Source of the DNA: Primula veris
Taxonomy: Eukaryota; Streptophyta; Magnoliopsida; Ericales; Primulaceae
Direction: 5' to 3'
DNA: 64,000 nt
Assembly (NCBI GenBank): GCA_963682055.1
Contig: OY821744.1
Span: 22,792,967-22,856,966, forward strand
Part shown: piece after piece, positions 22,915-31,807 of the stretch
How the letters are laid out: the number at the start of each line of letters is the position of its first letter
Numbering within the stretch: position 1 is the first letter of the stretch
Made by a program: the position numbers and the translations under genes
The notes under the pieces: model-generated
What the model saw: the letters and a program-made list of their open reading frames with translations, nothing else
The model's database searches: none
What the model was told of the DNA's origin: nothing

Positions 22915-24045
22915 GAAGTATTAAATTTTAATAATAAACGCAATTGATCTCTAAAAACCTAACAAAAACCTACATTGTGTTACAGAAACAGTCTGAGTTA
23001 TTATATAACAAGAATACAATAGCTCAGACTGTTTATAATAACTCAGACTGTTTTCTGTAACTCTAGAATACAATAGCTCAGACTGTTTTTAAAAACAGTC
23101 TGAATACAAGAAAAAACAGTATGAACTCTTGAATTTTAACAATACAAAATCATACAGAACAGTCTGAATTATTATAATAAACACTGTTTTTTAAAACAGT
23201 CTGAATACAAGAAAAAAACAGTATGAAGTATTGAATTTTAATAATAAACGCAATTGATCTCTAAAAACCTAACAAAAACCTACATTGTGTTACAAAAAAC
23301 AGTCTGAGTTATTATATAACAAGAATACAATAGCTCAGACTGTTTATAATAACTCAGACTGTTTTCTGTAACTCTAGAATACAATAGCTCAGACTGTTTT
23401 TAAAAACAGTCTGAATACAAGAAAAAACAGTATGAACTCTTGAATTTTAACAATACAAAATCATACAGAACAGTCTGAATTATTATAATAAACACTGTTT
23501 TTTAAAACAGTCTGAATACAAGAAAAAAACAGTATGAAGTATTGAATTTTAATAATAAACGCAATTGATCTCTAAAAACCTAACAAAAACCTACATTGTG
23601 TTACAAAAAACAGTCTGAGTTATTATATAACAAGAATACAATAGCTCAGACAACAAATAATAACTCAGACTGTTTTCTGTAACTCTAGAATACAATAGCT
23701 CAGACTGTTTTTAAAAACAGTCCGAATACAAGAAAAAACAGTATGAACTCTTGAATTTTAACAATACAAAATCATACAGAACAGTCTGAATTATTATAAT
23801 AAACACTGTTTTTTAAAACAGTCTGAATACAAGAAAAAAACAGTATGAAGTATTGAATTTTAATAATAAACGCAATTGATCTCTAAAAACCTATCAAAAC
23901 ATGCATTGTGTTACAAAAAACAGTCTGAGTTATTATATAACAAGAAATACAGTAGCTCAGACTGTTTATTAATAACTCAGACTGTTTTCTGTAACTCTTG
24001 AATACAATAGCTCAGACTGTTTTTAAAAACAGTCTGAATAAATCA
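22915..24045 (-). repeat. 311-bp tandem array, about 3.6 copies, upstream of the transposase
   Basis: Units start at 22915, 23225, 23536 and 23847 (GAAGTATTRAATTTTAATAA), so the period is 310-311 bp. Each unit carries motif copies in both orientations and one 26-bp palindrome made of TCAGACTGTTTTT and its complement. The array lies between the transposase start and the right TIR, in the promoter position. Confidence 0.92.
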
Positions 24046-24349
24046 TACATTGTGTTAGAAAATTCTGATTTATTATTTATTATAATAAATCTCTAAAACC
24101 TAAATTCAGCAAAGCAATTTGAGCTAAACTCAGCAAGAAAAACGAAGCTAGCAATAAAAAAACAGTTTGAAGAGAGAGAACCTGTCTGTCGAGAGAGAGA
24201 GATATACAGAAATTTGATAAAATTCGTTCAGTGAGAGAGATATACAGCTAATAGTGTATATAGATGGTTTAGAGAGAGAGAGATGGAGAGAAACGGTTTA
24301 GAGAGAGAGAGATAGATACAACTGTTTAAAAAAACAGAATATGTATAAT

Positions 24350-24469
24350 ATATATAGTGGACCAATCCTTAATTAGTTTCATAAATAATGGACCAATCCT
24401 TAAATGAATTTTATAGCTGGACCAATCCTTAAATACTTTTGTTTTCGTGGACCAATCCTTAATTTTCTC
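24350..24469 (-). repeat. right terminal inverted repeat of MULE-1
   Basis: Contains four copies of TGGACCAATCC at about 24358, 24389, 24418 and 24448 (spacing 29-31 bp). Read inward it matches the left end through CCACGAAAACA and AAGTATTTAAGGATTGGTCC. Confidence 0.88.
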
Positions 24470-24478
24470 TTAAAACAT

Positions 24479-25575
24479 TGAGTAATCTTATTTATGATTT
24501 TATCCAATCTGATTCCAACACGGCAAACATACATATGCATGTACCAATTTTTTGTATTGCTCCTGGGAACTGGCCGATGAAAAAATATGAAAAAATTGGG
24601 CCATATTTGTTATCACTATGAAAAAAAATGTAGGAATAGATAATTTTATGCAAGCTGTTTGAATGTTTCGTGACGGTTTTTGTGAAAGCTTTAAAACGAT
24701 TTATTTCATTCTGATAGTTTTGTGATAACTTTTCTAATCAGGGACATGTATTTGACCGTCCCTATATCAACATAATTTTAAGGTGTGTACAGTCAAATTA
24801 AACCTTTAATCATGCCTCGAGTCAAAAGTTTACAGCACTTGAACTTTATAAGAAAACTCATTGTTCACAGCACTTAAAACTTTATAAGAAAACTCATTGT
24901 TCAACATAATTACCTTTACCGTCTAGGTGATACTTTATTTATATGGAATTGCATTAAAAATTGCACTCTAATAAAAGTACTCGCTTAATATTCTAATTCA
25001 TACACCTAGCTAGTTTAATTTTAAGTGCCACTTCCGGTAAAAAAGAGTTCACAAAAAACGTACAACATTGACCAGCAAAGAACTTGTATCCAAATTATTA
25101 AAATATATATTTTTTTAAATTCTATCATATAGTTTAACATTTGAGTTACTTATAAAAAATTTAGAATTATTCGTTTCGTCAATTTAATTGCATGTTCAAA
25201 CCCGATTAAAGTTGTTGGATGTTGTTTGTATAAGACCTATATTATGGAACGAATGAAGTACTAAGTTTGACGGGCTAACAAATGTTTTTAATTAACTTTT
25301 AAGGGAAGAATGTAAAATAGCTAGACGGTGTACTAAAATCCAATCAAAAACTTTAGAAAATTTATCCAAATTTTATGCTAGCTCCAGCTAGTTATGTACA
25401 AACTATTTATCAATACTTACTTATTTGGGAGTGTAGTTATGAGACAAGAACTAAGAACATTCGCTAATGAACATGATGACATCAGACTTTTTTTCAAAAA
25501 AAAAAAACATCAGACTTTAATGATGAGCGACATAGCAAACATATTGTTTTAACGTTAAAAGAAAGTTGAAACATA
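24479..25575. other. spacer between MULE-1 and a MITE
   Basis: AT-rich sequence without coding frames. A 36-bp unit (CAGCACTTRAACTTTATAAG...) is tandemly doubled at about 24834-24902. Nothing else recognisable. Confidence 0.5.
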
Positions 25576-25584
25576 TAAAAATTA

Positions 25585-25943
25585 GGAAAAATTATTATTC
25601 AATACACCAAACTATTTATGATTAAAAAATTGTATACTTACTTACGAGTTACGAACATTAACCATTCACATATTCATTTATAACGAATCAAACAATTAAC
25701 ACACTATGTTTACGTTTGTTGACTTTTTAACATAAGTTTGGTTGCATTACATCACGTGCAAAACAGTGAATTCTCATTCAAAGTGATCATGTGATCGCAG
25801 TTGACCAAAATTTCGTTTAAAAGTCAACAAAAATTAACTGTAATGTGCATCTTATACGTGGGTATATAAATCGTTAATGTTGTTTAATGAATGTGTAATT
25901 TCTTAACCATCAATAGATTGTGTAATTAAACAATAAATGTCCC
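25585..25943. mobile_element. MULE-type MITE, 359 bp, decayed
   Basis: Ends GGAAAAATTATTATTC and (read inward) GGGACATTTATTGTTT form imperfect long inverted repeats. They are flanked by a perfect 9-bp duplication TAAAAATTA (25576-25584 and 25944-25952). It resembles the MITE at 41498-41827 in layout (ACACCAA, WCTATTNATGGTTAAGAA, GTATAC) but is more diverged. No coding capacity. Confidence 0.82.
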
Positions 25944-26169
25944 TAAAAATTAAACCAATGTTTCGACAACGTGAAGAGAAATAGGTAGGAACTAAATTTA
26001 ATAGGTGTCTCGGTTTTGTTTTATGCAACTATTTTTTTGCATGTGAAGTAGTAAAAAATTTAAACTCATATTAGACCAAATTTAAGCTCAAGTCTGCCCA
26101 TGCACTTCAGGTTTACTAGAATAAATTATAGTTCATGAATCAAAAACATGAAGCAATGTCCAAAATAGA

Positions 26170-26560
26170 GAGTTTTTTGCTGAAATGGTACAGTGTCCAA
26201 AATCAATTCCCAGAATGGGCTACCTTTCTGTAATATTCCCAAAATGGTCTACTTTCGAAAAACGACCGATCGTAATGAATAAAACGACCGGTCGTTTTTA
26301 TCATTAACTCTCTGGAACAATTTGGACCAAAAACGATCGGTCGTTATGTACATTACGATCGGTCGTGTTTCAGACCAAAAACGATCGGTCGTTTTAGCAT
26401 AGCGATCGGTCGTTTTTGTGTTGTGTCACTGGAAGAATTTCTACTTAAAACGATCGGTCGTTTTATAGTAGCGATCGGTCGTTTTTAAGGTTTGCTCACT
26501 GGAACATTTTCGTTCCACACCGATCGGTCGAAATATAAAAACGACCGATCGTTTTTCTGT
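26170..26560 (+). repeat. left TIR and motif cluster of MULE-2
   Basis: The terminal about 110 bp is unique TIR (GAATGGGCTACCTTTCTG). A cluster of about a dozen ACGATCGGTCGTTTTT-type motifs in both orientations follows, up to about 26555. Confidence 0.9.
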
Positions 26561-26790
26561 TTCACTGTGTTAAAACCTCTTCCAAAACCCTAATTTCATT
26601 CATTCCACAAAATATATTCATCCTCTCTTCCAAAATCGCCTCCCTCTTTCCAAATCCATCAAAATTCCTCAATAAAACCTAATTTTCTATAAAAATATCA
26701 CCCAATTTCACCTATTATCCGTATAATCGATTATCGATTAATTTCGTTTCTTAGAAACCCTATTTTCTTCAAAACCCATTTTATTCAACA

Positions 26791-28128
26791 ATGGTTCGTA
26801 CGAAGAAAGCGTCACTCAACCTCGTTGATGAACATGAGGACGAGGTCGTGCCTCCACCACCTCGCCGTCCGGCTATTCCTCGTGCCCCACGCACCGGCTC
26901 CTCCACCGCTTCTCGCTCGGGCCCCGGTTCCTCTTCCGGCCCTCTTTCTCCTCTCTATCCACCCGAGATGGGTAAAAGAGGTATATTGACCAACTTCACT
27001 CTAGATATGCGTTTATTCCGTGAACGATTTGCCGCTCTAATGATAGATTTAAGTTTTTACAAACTCGATACTATCCTCACTCTTAAAGAGCCTTTTTACA
27101 AGGAAAATGTCTACGAATTTTATTATAACCTAGTTCTCGATAGGGATAATGATGGCGCACTCCGCTTGCGTTCATCGTTTAACCGACAACCTTTCGTTTA
27201 CGGTATAGACCGTCTACGAACTCTCTTACGCCTAGATAGCGGCGGTTTCCATGAGTCTAGTGAGGAACTTTGTGAGACTCTCGAGATCGACCACTTCAAT
27301 GATCTAAAAGATGAAATTTTTCATCCCATTCATCAAAATCGCTCCAACAAAGCCCATGGCCTTCTATTCCGTAACAAACTAGCCTACCACATCCTTTCTC
27401 ACATAGTCCTCCCTCATACCTCCAATTTCACGGATGTTACCAATGAGTACATCTTTCTTCTTGGGTGCATCCATCGCCGAGTCCGACTCGACTTTGCTAC
27501 CCTCATCTTCCTTAAGATGGACTCGCTTAAAACGAAATCCAAAAATGGGCTACCATACGGTGCCTTGATTTCGGCCATCTTAAAGGACCTAAACCTCGTT
27601 CCCGGTGGAACATTGTTCAAAAACAAGGACAAACATGTTTGGGACACTTCCTATCTTTCCCAAATGTCCATAAAATTCCATAATACCGACAAGTCCATAA
27701 CTTGGTCCGGTAAGCGGGTATCCGGCCCCAACTATGCTCCTCTCACCCCCGAAGAGGAAGAATACGTCGGCCCTAAGCCAACACCACAAGCCGCACGTGA
27801 GGATTTCTCCTCCGAGTCTCTTCCCCCCACCGATATTCCTACATCCTCTCGTCCCTCTCGACGACAAGGAAAAGCTCAAGTAGGATCTTCTCACCGTCCT
27901 CCGCGCAACGAACAATTCTACGACGATCTCTACATCGACCAATATCAAAATGCGCGACTTCACCGACGCATGTTTCGTGCCATGAACACATGTCAAGAAG
28001 ATTTGGACGAAATCGATAGGTTGAGCGCTGAGCAAAGGGCGAAATTCCACGGCTATTTTCCCGATCTTGCCGGGCCCCATGACAACAACGAAGACGAAGA
28101 GGATGATGCGACCTCCCACCGCGACTAG
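26791..28128 (+). CDS. plant-transposon-associated protein, copy 1
   Basis: An unbroken 445-codon single exon starting MVRTKKASLNLVDEHEDE. A basic, proline/serine-rich N-terminus (1-70) is followed by a conserved globular region. That region has FVYGIDRLRTLLRLD (about 130), a block with SNKAHGLLFRNKLAYHILSH (about 185-205), FTDVTNEYIFLLGCIHRRV (about 215) and KSKNGLPYGALISAILKDL (about 250). The tail is low-complexity and acidic, ending EDDATSHRD. The central blocks resemble the family Pfam calls putative plant transposon protein (PF20167); its biochemical role is not known. It sits just inside the left TIR of MULE-2 and is transcribed inward. High similarity to copy 2 with intact frames implies recent duplication or retained constraint. 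Confidence 0.8.
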   Translation: MVRTKKASLNLVDEHEDEVVPPPPRRPAIPRAPRTGSSTASRSGPGSSSGPLSPLYPPEMGKRGILTNFTLDMRLFRERFAALMIDLSFYKLDTILTLKEPFYKENVYEFYYNLVLDRDNDGALRLRSSFNRQPFVYGIDRLRTLLRLDSGGFHESSEELCETLEIDHFNDLKDEIFHPIHQNRSNKAHGLLFRNKLAYHILSHIVLPHTSNFTDVTNEYIFLLGCIHRRVRLDFATLIFLKMDSLKTKSKNGLPYGALISAILKDLNLVPGGTLFKNKDKHVWDTSYLSQMSIKFHNTDKSITWSGKRVSGPNYAPLTPEEEEYVGPKPTPQAAREDFSSESLPPTDIPTSSRPSRRQGKAQVGSSHRPPRNEQFYDDLYIDQYQNARLHRRMFRAMNTCQEDLDEIDRLSAEQRAKFHGYFPDLAGPHDNNEDEEDDATSHRD

Positions 28129-29631
28129 GCGGATATCATTTTATTCATTTTCATGTTTTTTTTTTATGTTGTCAAGGGGGAGAAATACCTCTCTTTTTGT
28201 TTCATTGTATTTCTTTCCCGTTCTACGAACTTCGTTTGTTTTTGATGTAATAAGTAGCATGATTATATTATGAATTGTGTTTATGTTGGTTTTAAACATG
28301 GTTGTTATAATCTATGACGTTGCGAGAATGTGCTTCATAATATGCGTTTTTATCTTATGATATTGCATTTAGTGCGCTTAAATTGCTAGTTGGCTAGTTG
28401 ATTGGGTTATTTATATGTCTTTCATTTGTGGCGATTGACCTTTTTTTAGGCAAAACTATGGCCGATTTTTCGCGTGCATATAGATCTTTCGTTAACCTTT
28501 ATCGGTTTTGCTTTGTTATACTTCGTTTTAAATCTGTTATGACATTTACTTGTTCTTTTCAAAGAAATCTTTTATCCAAGTAAAACGTTATCTACACATT
28601 TCGGTTATACTTCTTTAAGCAAAACGTTATGTACCCATTTTGATGATAACAATATTTGTAGAACATGATAAAAGCTCGTTTTGCGTACTAATCATTTATC
28701 GAGTGTGTTAAAGGTTCTAAATAATAGAATGCGTAATTACCAAGCCAATGGTTCAAGCGGAACCTCAATCGGATTTGAAACGCATTATTTACGAGATTTC
28801 GAAGTTTGTCGAGAAAACCGAAACATTGAAGCACAAAAAACGACCGATCATAAAGCTAAAACGACCGATCGTTTTAGATGAGATTTCTTCCAGTGAGCCA
28901 AGATATAAAACGACCGATCATTTTACAGAAACGACCGGTCGTCTGTGTAAAAACGATCGGTCGTTTTTCACAGTCGACCGATCGACTGTAAAGAATTTAT
29001 AGAACGAAGAATTTTTGGCACTTTTCGACACTGATTTGGCAAAAAATATATAAAAACATGATCCTTTTTCAACATGATCCCTTTTTGAACATGATCCCTT
29101 AAAAAATGATGTAAATTAATATGTTTAGTACATCGGATTGTCCGGAAGATTTATAGCAAAAATATTATCACATAAAATGATGTCGTAAATTAATATGTTT
29201 AGTATAAGATGTGTAGGTGACGTTTTACTAAACATCCGATTTAAAACATCCGATTTAAAACGAAGGTAAACAAAGCTAAACGATTAAGGAAAACGAACGA
29301 TCAAATGCAAGCGAAAAATTGGCCATAGTTTTGCCTAAAAACGGTCAATCGCCACAAATGAAAACAACACAAATAACCCAATCAACTATAGATATATATA
29401 CGCACAAGTTATAATAACATCAAAATCGCATTTGTGGAATTATAAATACGCAATCTCACAACGTCATACAATTTAACATGTAATGATAAATAGCAACATA
29501 AAAAAGATTCATAACATAATTGCAAAGCGTTTGCTACTTATTACATCAAAAACAACGTAGTTCGAAAGAAAATGAAAAACAACGGAAATACAACGCAAAA
29601 AACATCATTAAAAACATAAAAAAATAACCGC
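28129..29631. other. centre of MULE-2 between the two convergent paralogues
   Basis: The 3' flanks of both genes are inverted copies of each other; GGCAAAACTATGGCCGATTT at about 28449 faces its complement at about 29310. The middle holds a motif cluster (28840-28990). A short direct repeat of CATGATCCCTTTTT lies near 29058-29105. No coding region. Confidence 0.7.
28840..28990. repeat. internal ACGACCGATCGTTTT motif cluster
   Basis: About seven copies of the MULE-2 motif in both orientations, including AAAACGACCGATCGTTTTAG and AAAACGATCGGTCGTTTTTC. It is followed by GAAGAATTTTTGGCACTTTT, which recurs in direct orientation at about 31471. Confidence 0.88.
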
Positions 29632-30981
29632 CTAGTCGCGGTGGGAGGTCGCGTCGTCCTCTTCGTCTTCGTCTTCGTCATTGTTGGGACCGGCTAGATC
29701 GGGAAAATACCCGTAGAACTTTGCCCGTTGCTCGGCGCTTATCCTATCAATTTCGTCCAAATCTTCTTGACTTGTGTTCATGGAGCGAAACATGCGTCGG
29801 TGGAGTCGCCCATTTTGATATTGGTCGATGTATAGATCGTCGTAGAATTGTTGGGTGCGCGGAGGACGGTTGGAAGATCCGACTTGAGCTTTTCCGCGAC
29901 CTCGAGTGGGACGAGAAGAGGAAGGCATTATGTGAGACGGGGGAAGGGACTCGGAGGAAATAGGCACATCCTCACGAGCGGCTTGCGGTGTGGCCTTAGG
30001 GCCGACATATTCTTCCTCTTCGAGGGAAAGAGTAGTATAGCCGGGGCCGGACACCCGTTTATCAGACCAAGTAATGGTCTTGGCGGTAGTGTTGAATTTT
30101 ATTGACATTTGGGCAAGATAGGAGGTGTCCCAAATGTGTTTGTCCTTGTTCTTGAACAAGGTACCACCGGGGACAAGGTTTAAGTCCTTTAAGATGGCCG
30201 AAATCAAGGCACCGTAAGGTAACCCATTCTTGGATTTCGTTTTTAGCGAATCCATCTTAAAGAAGATGAGTGACGCGAAGTCAATTTTGACTCGGCGATG
30301 GATGCACCCTAGGAGGAAGATGTACTCATTGGTAACATCTGTGAAGTTTGAGGTATGGGGGACGACAATATGGGAGAGGATATGGTAGGCTAATTTATTT
30401 CGGAAGAGAAGGCCGTGGGCTTTGTTAGAGCGATTGTTGTGGGCGGGATGAAATAGCTCATCTTTGAAATCGGTAAAATTAACGATGTTGAGCATTTCGC
30501 AAAGTTCGTCATCTTGCTCGTACACCCCCTCGGCATCGAGGTGTAGAAGATTTCGTAAACGGTCTATACCGTAAACGAAGGGTTGGCCATTAAACATTGA
30601 ACGCACGCGGAGTGCGTTATCATGATCCCTATCAAGAACTAGGTTATAGTAAAATTCATATATATTTTCAATGAAGAAAGGCTCTTTTAGAGTAAGAATT
30701 ACGTTGAGTTTTTGGAAGTTTAAATCTTGCATAAGAAGGGGAAAACGTTCCATAAATAAAGGCATGTCTATGGTAAAGTTAGTCAATATAGCTCTTTTAC
30801 CCATTGTAGGTGGATAGAGAGGAGGAAGAGAGCCGGAAGAGGCACCGGGGCCCGATGGTGGAGCGGTGGAGGGGCCGGTTCGTCGAGCGCGAGGAACACG
30901 GGGGCGGCTCGGGGACGGAGGCACGTAGTCGTCCTCATGTTCGTCGACGATGTGTGATTGAGCTTTCTTGGTGCGAACCAT
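29632..30981 (-). CDS. plant-transposon-associated protein, copy 2
   Basis: An unbroken 449-codon single exon. I take the Met at 30981 (MVRTKKAQSHIVDEHEDD) because it aligns with the start of copy 1; the frame stays open upstream through motif repeats that are not protein-like. It has the same order of blocks as copy 1 (FVYGIDRLRNLLHLD, SNKAHGLLFRNKLAYHILSH, FTDVTNEYIFLLGCIHRRV, acidic EDDATSHRD end). It lies convergent to copy 1 and downstream of the transposase. PF20167-like by recognition only; function unknown. Confidence 0.8.
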   Translation of the reverse strand: MVRTKKAQSHIVDEHEDDYVPPSPSRPRVPRARRTGPSTAPPSGPGASSGSLPPLYPPTMGKRAILTNFTIDMPLFMERFPLLMQDLNFQKLNVILTLKEPFFIENIYEFYYNLVLDRDHDNALRVRSMFNGQPFVYGIDRLRNLLHLDAEGVYEQDDELCEMLNIVNFTDFKDELFHPAHNNRSNKAHGLLFRNKLAYHILSHIVVPHTSNFTDVTNEYIFLLGCIHRRVKIDFASLIFFKMDSLKTKSKNGLPYGALISAILKDLNLVPGGTLFKNKDKHIWDTSYLAQMSIKFNTTAKTITWSDKRVSGPGYTTLSLEEEEYVGPKATPQAAREDVPISSESLPPSHIMPSSSRPTRGRGKAQVGSSNRPPRTQQFYDDLYIDQYQNGRLHRRMFRSMNTSQEDLDEIDRISAEQRAKFYGYFPDLAGPNNDEDEDEEDDATSHRD

Positions 30982-31244
30982 GGTTGGATTATAAAAAAAA
31001 TTAAGGTTTTGGGAAAATTGGTATTTTGAAAAAAAAGGGTTTTTAAGAAACGGAATCAATCGATTGTTGATTATAAGTATTAATAAGAGAATTGAGTTAT
31101 ATATTTGTAGATATTTGGGATTTTTGATAAATTTTGATAGAAAGAGGCGATTTTGAAAGAGAGAGATGGTTGATATAATTGTTGAATTAGTTGAATGAAA
31201 TAGAATTAGGGTTTCAAACGAGTTAAAAGGCTGAAAAACAGGAA

Positions 31245-31480
31245 AACGATCGGTCGTTTTGTACTTACGATCGATCGTTTCTGGACAAAATTCTTCCAGT
31301 GAGCACACATAAAAAACGACTGGTCGTTTTTGCATAACGATCGGTCGTCTGTGTAAAAACGATCGGTCGTTTTTCACAGAGATCGATCGTTTTTGGACAA
31401 AATTCTTCCAGTGAGCACACATAAAAAACGACTGGTCGTTTTTGCATAACGATCGGTCGTTTGTGTAAAAACGAAGAATT
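31245..31480. repeat. motif cluster with 112-bp tandem duplication upstream of copy 2
   Basis: A 112-bp unit (GATCGATCGTTTYTGGACAA ... GTGTAAAAACGA) starts at 31269 and again at 31381. Each holds several ACGATCGGTCG or ACGACTGGTCG motifs. This is the promoter side of copy 2. Confidence 0.88.
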
Positions 31481-31807
31481 TTTTGCACTTTAATTTTCGA
31501 CACTGAAGAAAAATATATAAAAATACTAAAATATATATAAAATCAATCAAATATATATATTTATGTTAATTGCACTTATTTATTTATGTTGTTCATTCTA
31601 CTTTTTATGTTAATTGCATTTATTTATTTACTCTCATACTTAACAAACCAGTTTATCTTCTCAAAAAACAGTATGAAAAAACACTGAGAATAAATATATA
31701 TATTTCATCTTAAAAAAGACAATTACAAGCGGAAAATTAAAATAGTACAAGATACATATTGTCTCGTTGATAAGCGTACAATTACAAGCGGACAATTACA
31801 GCTAAAA

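Larger units (their letters stand above)
12985..24040. repeat. dispersed TCAGACTGTTTTT motif filling MULE-1
   Basis: I estimate well over one hundred copies of TCAGACTGTTTTT, its complement AAAAACAGTCTGA, or one-base variants such as CAGACTCTTT. They lie in introns and intergenic parts of MULE-1 and are nearly absent from its exons. I noticed none of the full motif outside the element. Copies occur alone, in 15-17-bp tandem runs (21460-21730), and as facing pairs that form perfect palindromes. Confidence 0.9.
12498..24469. mobile_element. MULE-1, Mutator-like element with transposase and Ulp1 genes
   Basis: An 11,972-bp element. Its ends are inverted repeats (left GGGTAAATTTTGGATTGG; right, read inward, GAGAAAATTAAGGATTGG). 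It is flanked by a 9-bp target duplication, TTAAAACAA at 12489-12497 and TTAAAACAT at 24470-24478 (8/9); 9 bp is the Mutator hallmark. Inside are a MuDR-type transposase gene (-) starting near the right end and a Ulp1 protease gene (+) starting near the left end, convergent as in classical MuDR. MULEs with a captured Ulp1 gene are known as Kaonashi/KI-type elements. One premature stop in each gene suggests this copy cannot move on its own. Non-exonic DNA is saturated with a TCAGACTGTTTTT motif. Confidence 0.93.

Noticed and set aside
12985..24040. Regularly repeated short motif suggestive of a CRISPR array
   Set aside because: The spacing is irregular, the motif runs in both orientations, it overlaps introns of plant transposon genes, and the host is eukaryotic.
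30982..31503. N-terminal extension of the copy 2 frame upstream of its Met
   Set aside because: The extension translates motif repeats and AT-rich leader. Alignment with copy 1 supports the start at 30981.
28985..31525. Direct repeat of GAAGAATTTTTTGCACTTT as the ends of a nested MULE
   Set aside because: The two copies are in direct, not inverted, orientation and no 9-bp duplication flanks them. They fit internal duplication of MULE-2.
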